From: Actinomycetota bacterium
GTDB taxonomy: Bacteria > Actinomycetota > Acidimicrobiia > IMCC26256 > PALSA-610
NCBI GenBank assembly: GCA_005779345.1
Contig: SXJQ01000193.1
Coordinates: 1-5,944 of the forward strand
Length of the DNA: 5,944 nucleotides
Direction of reading: 5' to 3'
Below, piece after piece: positions 1 to 4,972 of the stretch. The first letter of the stretch is position 1; each line of letters starts with the position of its first letter. Below the pieces are notes generated by a model. It was not told the origin of the DNA and searched no databases. It worked only from the letters and a program-made list of their open reading frames with translations. Position numbers and translations under genes: made by a program.

Positions 1-1
1 C

Positions 2-49
2 GCCGCGGTGATGCTCCAGGCCTTCCTCGACCGCGACGCGGCGCGATGA
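2..49 (+). CDS. ruvX: C-terminal end of probable RuvX/YqgF Holliday-junction resolvase-like nuclease (5' partial)
   Basis: Only the last 15 codons are present. They read AAVMLQAFLDRDAAR and end at the TGA at 47-49. The pattern of alanines followed by a hydrophobic-LQ-x-(F/Y)LD segment resembles the final helix of RuvX (YqgF), an RNase H-fold nuclease implicated in 16S rRNA 5' maturation and in resolving recombination intermediates. Support also comes from position: in Actinobacteria ruvX is commonly the gene directly before mltG and aroE, which is the order seen here. The stop overlaps the mltG start as ATGA, so the two are probably co-translated. The catalytic residues lie outside the window, so the call rests on a short tail and on synteny. 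Confidence 0.6.
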   Translation, partial: AAVMLQAFLDRDAAR

Positions 50-1134
50 ACGACACCGGTGACGTCGGCACCCTCGGCGACGTCGCGAGCGACGTCGAGG
101 ACCAGCGGCCGCGGCGGCGGCGCGCGTTGTTGATCCTGCTCGCGATGATCGGCGTCCCGATCCTGTTCGTGGCCGGGATCGGGATCTGGTTCCAACGCCA
201 GATCGACCCGGCGGGGGAGCCGGGTTCCGAGGTCGAGTTCAGGATCGAGCCGGGGTGGGGAGTCGGCACGATCGGTGGCGAACTCGAGGCGGCCGACGTG
301 ATCGGCTCGAAGCTCGCGTTCGAGGTCTACGCGCGCCTCGGCGGTCACGACGACTTCCAGGCCGGCGACTACGTGTTGCGCCACGACCTCGGGGTGCGCG
401 ACGCGATCGAGACGATCGAGGCCGGCCCCGTCGTGGTCGAGCGCGAGCTCCGCGTCATCCCGGGCCTCTGGCTCGATGAGGTCGCCGCAGCGGTCGCAGA
501 CCAACTCGACCTCGACGCGGCGACGTTCATCGACGTGGTCCGCTCCGGCGAGGTCCGGTCGCGGTACCAACCCGAAGACATCGTGAGCACCGAAGGCCTG
601 TTGTTCCCCGACACGTACCGGTTCGCCGACGACGCGACCGAGGTCGACGTCGTGCGGACGATGGTCGAGCGATTCGACGCCGTGGCCGACGAGATCGGCC
701 TCGCCGAGGCGCCGACCCGCGCCGGGCATTCGCCCTACGAGGTTGCCATCGCCGCGTCGCTCATCCAGGGCGAGGCCAAGCTCGATGTCGAAAGGCCGCT
801 CATCGCGTCGGTGGTCTACAACCGCCTGGGCGACGGCATCCCACTTCAGATCGACGCGTCGGTGCTCTACGCGATCGGCGAGCGCAAGCCGACGAACACC
901 GCCGAGGATCGCGCGACCGACTCGCCGTACAACACCTACCTGGTCACCGGGCTGCCCCCGACCCCCTTCGCGACGACGGCGCGGACGTCGCTCGAGGCGG
1001 CACTCGACCCCGACGTGACTGAGTACCGTTTCTACGTGTTGATCGATCCTTCGGGCGCTCATGCCTTCGCCGTCACGTACGAGGAGCACCTCGCGAACGT
1101 CGAACGTGCCCGCGAACTCGGGCTGTTCGGATGA
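46..1134 (+). CDS. mltG: Endolytic murein transglycosylase MltG (YceG family)
   Basis: This 362-residue protein should cleave nascent glycan strands at the outer face of the membrane and release them from their lipid carrier, which sets peptidoglycan strand length. Residues 1-25 are a cytoplasmic, arginine-ended tail (RPRRRR at 21-26). One membrane helix spans about 27-48, and an extracytoplasmic region follows with a LysM-like section at about 62-125. The YceG catalytic domain shows EGLLFPDTYRF at 183-193, ASLIQGEAK at 237-245, VVYNRL at 256-261, LQIDASVLYA at 267-276 and SPYNTYLVTGLPPTPFA at 293-309. E243 matches the catalytic glutamate of the family (E218 in E. coli). Length and domain order are normal. 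The ATG at 46 overlaps the preceding stop and no good Shine-Dalgarno precedes it, so translation is probably coupled. The membrane helix close behind supports this start. Confidence 0.95.
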   Translation: MNDTGDVGTLGDVASDVEDQRPRRRRALLILLAMIGVPILFVAGIGIWFQRQIDPAGEPGSEVEFRIEPGWGVGTIGGELEAADVIGSKLAFEVYARLGGHDDFQAGDYVLRHDLGVRDAIETIEAGPVVVERELRVIPGLWLDEVAAAVADQLDLDAATFIDVVRSGEVRSRYQPEDIVSTEGLLFPDTYRFADDATEVDVVRTMVERFDAVADEIGLAEAPTRAGHSPYEVAIAASLIQGEAKLDVERPLIASVVYNRLGDGIPLQIDASVLYAIGERKPTNTAEDRATDSPYNTYLVTGLPPTPFATTARTSLEAALDPDVTEYRFYVLIDPSGAHAFAVTYEEHLANVERARELGLFG

Positions 1135-2003
1135 CCCCCGACTCGGTCCTCCCTGGCCCGACCATCTCCGGCCCGGCGATTTCCGGCGCTACTCGCGTCG
1201 CGGGCGTGATCGGCGACCCGGTGCGCCACTCGCTCTCGCCGGCGCTGCACAACGCGGCGTTCGCCGCGTGCGGGCTCGACTGGGTGTTCCTGGCGTTCGA
1301 GGTGCGGGCGGGGCGCGGCGCGGACGCGATCGCGGCGATGCGCACGCTCGGGCTCGCCGGCCTCTCGGTCACGATGCCGCACAAGGCCGACGTGATCGCC
1401 GCGTGCGACGACGTGAGCGCCGACGCGGCCGCGCTGTACAGCGTCAACCACGTCCGGCTCGTGGGCGAGCGGGTCTTCGGCGACTCCACCGACGGCGAGG
1501 GGTTCCTCCGGTCGCTCGCCGAGGCCGAGGTCGCGGTCGCGGGCTGTCGCGCCCTCGTCGTGGGTGCCGGTGGTGCGGCGCGCGCGGTGGCCGTCGCCCT
1601 CGCCCGCTCCGGGGCGCGCGTCACGTGCGCGGCACGACGATTCGAGGCGGCCGAGGCGGTTGCGGTCCTGACGTCGGGAGCCGCGGCGTCCCTCGCCGAC
1701 ATCGACCGTCTCGTGGCGGACGCCGACCTCGTGGTGAACGCGACGCCCGTCGGCATGGGCGACGAAGCCGCCTCGCCGATCCCCGAATCGGCGTTGCGTC
1801 GCGATCTCGTGGTCGCCGACCTCGTGTACCACCCGCTCGACACCCCGTTGCTGCGGGCCGCGGCCACGGCCGGAGCGCGCACGGTCGATGGCCTCGGGAT
1901 GCTGGTGCACCAGGCGGCGATCCAATTCGAGGCCTGGACCGGCCAGGCAGCTCCCGTCACGGCGATGCGCGCCGGCGCACTCGCCGAACTCGCCCGGCGC
2001 TGA
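1131..2003 (+). CDS. aroE: Shikimate dehydrogenase (NADP+)
   Basis: This 290-residue enzyme should reduce 3-dehydroshikimate to shikimate in cytosolic aromatic amino acid synthesis. The substrate domain shows GDPVRHSLSPALHN at 28-41 (the SxS shikimate contacts), TMPHK at 81-85 with catalytic lysine K85, N106, and STDGEGF at 119-125 with catalytic aspartate D121. The NADP Rossmann motif is VVGAGGAARA at 143-152. NATPVGM (203-209), DLVYHP (230-235) and GLGMLVHQA (254-262, Q261) complete the family signature. Two small oddities are visible: S119 replaces the common asparagine of NTDG, and there is a Pro/Gly/Ser-rich extension of roughly 20 residues before the first strand. No good start codon exists between 1131 and the conserved core except a GTG at 1206, which would remove the first strand. 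The ATGA overlap with mltG therefore supports the ATG at 1131. It appears to be the last gene of the housekeeping operon. Confidence 0.95.
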   Translation: MTPDSVLPGPTISGPAISGATRVAGVIGDPVRHSLSPALHNAAFAACGLDWVFLAFEVRAGRGADAIAAMRTLGLAGLSVTMPHKADVIAACDDVSADAAALYSVNHVRLVGERVFGDSTDGEGFLRSLAEAEVAVAGCRALVVGAGGAARAVAVALARSGARVTCAARRFEAAEAVAVLTSGAAASLADIDRLVADADLVVNATPVGMGDEAASPIPESALRRDLVVADLVYHPLDTPLLRAAATAGARTVDGLGMLVHQAAIQFEAWTGQAAPVTAMRAGALAELARR

Positions 2004-2031
2004 GACCGCCGGCCGGGGCTCGGGCCCGGTC
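2004..2031 (+). terminator. Possible GC hairpin after aroE
   Basis: Immediately after the aroE stop, GACCG (2004-2008) can pair with CGGTC (2027-2031). After a CC bulge, GGCC (2011-2014) pairs with GGCC (2023-2026) around an 8-nt loop. There is no T-tract. In DNA this GC-rich such pairings arise easily, so this is only a candidate terminator for the mltG-aroE operon. Confidence 0.2.
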
Positions 2032-2067
2032 CCGGTGATCGCAACCCGAGATCGCCCGCGGAACGGA

Positions 2068-2095
2068 TCAACCCGGGCCCCCGGGGTGCCGATAC
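2068..2095 (+). promoter_or_regulatory. Candidate sigma-28 (FliA/WhiG)-type promoter of the DUF4388 gene
   Basis: The -35-like TCAA (2068-2071) is followed by 16 nt and then GCCGATAC (2088-2095), which matches seven of eight bases of the FliA/WhiG -10 consensus GCCGATAA. The family layout is TAAA-N15/16-GCCGATAA. The GTG start lies 33 nt after the box, leaving room for a short leader. The same arrangement with the same 16-nt spacer precedes pilB and pilT. The spacer itself is a GC palindrome-like run (CCCGGGCCCCCGGGG). The promoter assignment is inferred from consensus and recurrence. Confidence 0.5.
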
Positions 2096-2128
2096 CTGCG
2101 TGACGTCCGCCTGACTGGGGGCACCATC

Positions 2129-3082
2129 GTGCTGCAGGGCACCTTCGACATCTTCACCCTCTCCGAGCTGATCGCGATGCTCGCCAGCGGATCCAAGACC
2201 GGCACCCTCGCGGTGACGGCCGGACCCGCGACCGGCCGCATCCACCTCCGCGACGGACTGTGCAGCGGCGTGGAGCCCGATGCGGGGCCCACCCGGGCCG
2301 GCGGCGCCGAGCTCGACGGCGAGGCGCGCCTCGCGGCCCGGCTCGCCGATGTCTGTTTCGAGTTGGCCCGGCACCCCGACGGCGAGTTCGCCTTCCTGAC
2401 CGACGAACCGCCCGCCGGCGACCACCTCGTGGCGGTCGACGACGCCCTGGTCGAGGTCGCTCGGCTGCTCGAGGAGTGGCGCGAGGTCGAGCTGCTCGTC
2501 CCGTCGCTCGACCTGTGCCCGCAGCTCGCGCCCGAGCTCGGCGGCGAGTCGATCACGCTCGCGGCCCACGAGTGGTCGCTCGCGGTGTCGCTCGACGGCC
2601 GGGCCTCGATCCGTGAGCTCGTCGAGGCGCGCCGCCAGCCCCTCATCGAGGTCTGCCAGGCCGTCGCCGACCTCGTCGAGCGCGGTGCCGTGCGCCTGAA
2701 CGAGACGCGTGGCGTCGCCGGCCCGCTCGCCACGGGTGGTTTGCTCGCGATGGGTGGCCCGGGCGACCCGCTGGACTACGAGACGCCGGCGGTGATGCCG
2801 GTCGAGCCCTACGGACCTGGGGTCGACGAAGCGTTGCATCACCCAGCCCTGCCCGACGCCGACGCCGCGACCATGCTCGACGGCACGCCCGCCGACGACG
2901 CCGCGTCCGCGGACGCGTCGGCCGAAGAAGTCGCCTCCGCGGACGCGAGTGGCGACGAGCCCAGCGGCGACGACGTCGGCCGTCACGACGAAACGCCTGC
3001 CGACGACGTGCCGTTCGACGACGGCGACGCCAAGGACCGCGGCGCGTTGCTGCGCATGTTCAGCGCCCTGCGCGACGCCTGA
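2129..3082 (+). CDS. DUF4388 (PATAN) domain protein, putative type IV pilus regulator or adaptor
   Basis: This 317-residue soluble protein has no signal peptide or membrane helix. It opens with LQGTFDIFTLSELIAMLASG (2-21), then SKTGTLAV (22-29) and GRIHLRDG (36-43). That is the DUF4388/PATAN pattern of an L-x-GT-(L/F) start, a leucine-rich helix, a KTG-x-L strand and a G-x-I-x-(F/L)-x-(D/N)G strand. A second segment at about 145-192 (WSLAVSLDGRASIRELVEA and onward to ERGAVRL) looks like a winged helix. Residues 250-300 are a low-complexity acidic Asp/Ala linker, and the protein ends in a basic/hydrophobic tail, KDRGALLRMFSALRDA. PATAN domains occur in cyanobacterial response regulators that bind PilB1 and in gliding or motility proteins. 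Position directly before pilB suggests a similar role here. There is no receiver domain, so it is not a response regulator itself. The GTG start fits the domain boundary, and GGGG lies 7 nt upstream. The exact function is unknown. Confidence 0.85.
   Translation: MLQGTFDIFTLSELIAMLASGSKTGTLAVTAGPATGRIHLRDGLCSGVEPDAGPTRAGGAELDGEARLAARLADVCFELARHPDGEFAFLTDEPPAGDHLVAVDDALVEVARLLEEWREVELLVPSLDLCPQLAPELGGESITLAAHEWSLAVSLDGRASIRELVEARRQPLIEVCQAVADLVERGAVRLNETRGVAGPLATGGLLAMGGPGDPLDYETPAVMPVEPYGPGVDEALHHPALPDADAATMLDGTPADDAASADASAEEVASADASGDEPSGDDVGRHDETPADDVPFDDGDAKDRGALLRMFSALRDA
2906..2947 (+). repeat. Degenerate 30-nt in-frame tandem repeat in the acidic linker of the DUF4388 gene
   Basis: TCCGCGGACGCG occurs at 2906-2917 and again at 2936-2947, exactly 30 nt apart. 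It encodes two copies of a ten-residue Ala/Ser/Asp/Glu unit (ASADASAEEV then ASADASGDEP). It lies within a low-complexity, probably disordered linker and may vary in copy number between strains. Confidence 0.5.
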
Positions 3083-3109
3083 CGACGTCGCGGTCGCACC
3101 TCCCACCCA

Positions 3110-3144
3110 ACCCGAATCTCCGGCTTCCTGCCGGGGTTTCGGGT
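3110..3144 (+). terminator. Strong hairpin between the DUF4388 gene and pilB (no U-tract)
   Basis: ACCCGAA (3110-3116) pairs with TTCGGGT (3138-3144). Inside, after one T/T mismatch, a C-G pair, a U-G pair and CCGGC/GCCGG close a 5-nt TTCCT loop, giving about 14 pairs in 35 nt. No T-run follows, so it would be an actinobacterial-style U-less terminator or a leader-blocking hairpin. It ends exactly where the candidate -35 of the pilB promoter begins. Confidence 0.45.
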
Positions 3145-3171
3145 ACAGGGCGCGCCGGGGCGGGTCGATAA
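3144..3171 (+). promoter_or_regulatory. Candidate sigma-28 (FliA/WhiG)-type promoter of pilB
   Basis: TACA (3144-3147), a 16-nt spacer, then GTCGATAA (3164-3171). The -10 differs from GCCGATAA at one base and the -35 from TAAA at one base. It is followed by CCG, as at the pilT promoter, so the shared core is CGATAACCG. The proposed CTG start lies 27 nt after the box. A start about 7 nt past the -10 would give a leader of roughly 20 nt that contains the Shine-Dalgarno. The call is inferred from consensus and recurrence. Confidence 0.5.
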
Positions 3172-3185
3172 CCGAGCCAGTCCTG

Positions 3186-3192
3186 GGAGGAG
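3186..3192 (+). promoter_or_regulatory. Shine-Dalgarno site that selects a CTG start for pilB
   Basis: GGAGGAG at 3186-3192 is the best ribosome-binding site in the window. The CTG at 3199 follows at normal distance (8 nt after GGAGG). No ATG, GTG or TTG lies in frame between the stop codon at 3169-3171 and a TTG at 3232, which is 39 nt beyond this site and has no Shine-Dalgarno of its own. Confidence 0.65.
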
Positions 3193-3198
3193 CCGGCC

Positions 3199-4881
3199 CT
3201 GTCTGACGGAACGCCGCTCGGCGCGCTGCTGTTGCGAGAAGGTCTCGTCACCGAGGCCCAGCTCGACGCGGCCGTCGCCGAACAGACGCGGACCGGCAAG
3301 CCGCTCGGCCGGATTCTCATCGAGGCCGGCACCGTCTCGGAGTCCGATGTCGTGCGGACGCTCGCCTTGCAGGTCGGGCTCGAGTTCCTCGATCTCGGCG
3401 AGACGAGCATCGACGCGAGCGTCGTGGGTCTCGTGAGCGAGACGGTCGCGCGTCGCTATCAGGCGATCCCGATCGGCTGGCGCGACGACCGCCTCGTGGT
3501 GGCGATGGCCGACCCGTCGAACGTGTTCGCGCTCGACGACATCCGCGCGGTCACCGGCAACGAAGTCGTGTCGGTCGTCGCGACCCCGTCGCAGATCGCC
3601 GAGACGATCGAGCGGTTCTTCCGCCTCGACACCGAAGTCGACTCGGTCGCACAACTCGCCGCCGACGAGTTCGAGGAGGAGGACTCGATCTCCGCGCTCT
3701 CGGCAGTCGTCGAGGACGCGCCGATCGTCAAGTTCGTGAACCTGCTCATCGCCCAGGCGGTCGGCGACCGAGCGTCCGACATTCACGTCGAGCCCGCCGA
3801 GAACGACCTGCGGATCCGATTCCGGATCGACGGCGTGCTGCACGAAGTCATGCGCTCGCCGCGATCCATCCAGGCGGGCGTGATCAGCCGCCTGAAGGTG
3901 ATGGCCGACATCAACATCGCCGAGCGCCGCGTCCCCCAGGACGGACGCATTTCGATGAAGGTCGCGGGCCGCGGGATCGACCTGCGCGTCGCGACGCTGC
4001 CCACCGTGTACGGCGAGAAGGTCGTCATGCGGATCCTCGACAAGAGCCAGGCGTTGTTGCGGCTCGAAGAACTCGGCTTCCTCCCCGACCAGCTCGAACG
4101 GTTCGCCCACGCGTACCGCAAGCCGTACGGCACGATCTTGGTCACCGGCCCGACCGGGTCGGGCAAGAGCACGACCTTGTACGCGACCCTCAACATCTTG
4201 AACGAGCCGAGCCGCAACATCATCACGGTGGAGGACCCGGTCGAGTACCGGCTCCCCGGGATCAACCAAGTACAGATCCACCCGAAGGCCGGTCTGACGT
4301 TCTCGTCCGCGCTGCGGTCGATCCTGCGTTCGGACCCCGACGTCGTGCTCGTGGGTGAGATCCGCGACCGCGAGACCGCGGTCATCGGCGTCGAGGCCGC
4401 GCTCACCGGTCACCTCGTGCTCTCGACACTCCACACGAACGACTCTGCGAGCACCCCGATGCGACTCGTCGAGATGGGCGTCGAGCCGTTCCTCGTCACG
4501 AGCGCACTCGACGCCGTCGTCGCCCAGCGGCTCGCACGCAAGCTCTGCGACAAGTGCAGGGAGCCGTACCAGCCGACCGAGGCCGAACTCGCCGAGGCGG
4601 GGTGGCCGGTCGCCGAACTCTCGGGCAGCGACTGGCCGACCCTCCATCGGCCCGTCGGCTGCCAGGCGTGCGGGCGGACCGGGTATCGGGGCCGGTTCGG
4701 CGTCCACGAGGTGCTGCTGATGTCGGAGGAGATCGAACGGGCGATCATCGAGCGGCGCTCCTCGGAGGACATCGCCAAGATCGCGGTGATGCAGGGGATG
4801 ACCACGCTGCGGCTCGACGGGCTGCGCAAGGCGGCCGAGGGCCTGACGAGCCTCGAGGAGATCTTCCGGGTCGTCGCGTGA
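3199..4881 (+). CDS. pilB: Type IV pilus extension ATPase PilB (GspE/MshE family) with MshEN domain
   Basis: PilB is the cytoplasmic hexameric ATPase that drives pilin polymerisation. Read from CTG 3199 it is 560 residues, normal for the family. Residues 6-58 form an MshEN module of two 24-residue motifs (PLGALLLREG and PLGRILIEAG starts) separated by five residues, the layout of c-di-GMP-binding MshEN domains. The N2 region includes SDIHVEP (193-199). The ATPase core has Walker A GPTGSGKST (317-325), Asp box ITVEDPVEY (342-350), Walker B DVVLVGEIRD (381-390, E387) and His box TGHLVLSTLHTNDS (403-416). A zinc site is formed by C450/C453 and C488/C491. Starting at TTG 3232 would delete half of the first MshEN motif and leave no Shine-Dalgarno, so I chose the CTG. 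It has its own candidate promoter and is followed by pilT. Confidence 0.93.
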   Translation: MSDGTPLGALLLREGLVTEAQLDAAVAEQTRTGKPLGRILIEAGTVSESDVVRTLALQVGLEFLDLGETSIDASVVGLVSETVARRYQAIPIGWRDDRLVVAMADPSNVFALDDIRAVTGNEVVSVVATPSQIAETIERFFRLDTEVDSVAQLAADEFEEEDSISALSAVVEDAPIVKFVNLLIAQAVGDRASDIHVEPAENDLRIRFRIDGVLHEVMRSPRSIQAGVISRLKVMADINIAERRVPQDGRISMKVAGRGIDLRVATLPTVYGEKVVMRILDKSQALLRLEELGFLPDQLERFAHAYRKPYGTILVTGPTGSGKSTTLYATLNILNEPSRNIITVEDPVEYRLPGINQVQIHPKAGLTFSSALRSILRSDPDVVLVGEIRDRETAVIGVEAALTGHLVLSTLHTNDSASTPMRLVEMGVEPFLVTSALDAVVAQRLARKLCDKCREPYQPTEAELAEAGWPVAELSGSDWPTLHRPVGCQACGRTGYRGRFGVHEVLLMSEEIERAIIERRSSEDIAKIAVMQGMTTLRLDGLRKAAEGLTSLEEIFRVVA

Positions 4882-4892
4882 CTGCGAGCGCA

Positions 4893-4920
4893 CCGATTCG
4901 GGCACAAGTTCTCGGGTCGG
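4893..4920 (+). terminator. Hairpin after pilB whose loop holds the pilT -35 region
   Basis: CCGATTCGGG (4893-4902) pairs with CTCGGGTCGG (4911-4920) over ten consecutive positions, three of them G-U, around the 8-nt loop CACAAGTT (4903-4910). It begins 11 nt after the pilB stop and has no T-run. The dependence on G-U pairs points to an RNA-level structure on this strand. The proposed pilT -35 lies in the loop. Confidence 0.4.
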
Positions 4921-4931
4921 GCCGCCGATAA
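4904..4931 (+). promoter_or_regulatory. Candidate sigma-28 (FliA/WhiG)-type promoter of pilT
   Basis: GCCGATAA at 4924-4931 is an exact match to the FliA/WhiG -10 consensus. With a 16-nt spacer the -35 is ACAA (4904-4907), and the wider ACAAGTT matches five of seven positions of TAAAGTT. The pilT ATG is 41 nt after the box. This is the best of three such sites, all in the gaps before the pilus-associated genes. Sigma-factor assignment is inferred. Confidence 0.55.
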
Positions 4932-4972
4932 CCGCAGGGATCGAATCCGCGCGTGCTCGGAGGCCCCGCCGC

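Noticed and set aside
2071..2087. GC palindrome CCCGGGCCCCCGGGG between the proposed -35 and -10, as an operator
   Set aside because: It is pure G/C in a GC-rich gap and not repeated in the other two promoter spacers, so there is no support for a specific regulator site.
2004..2128. Riboswitch or small RNA in the gap after aroE
   Set aside because: The gap is only 125 nt of GC-rich sequence, with no recognisable riboswitch core. It is better explained by a weak hairpin plus a promoter.
1073..3106. Long open frame on the - strand (677 codons) across aroE and the DUF4388 gene
   Set aside because: It is a by-product of high GC and third-position bias. It lies antisense to two well-recognised genes, and its translation is Arg/Ala/Gly-rich with no recognisable domain.
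3232..4881. pilB starting at TTG 3232
   Set aside because: It lacks a Shine-Dalgarno and deletes half of the first MshEN motif. CTG 3199 explains both the ribosome site and the domain.
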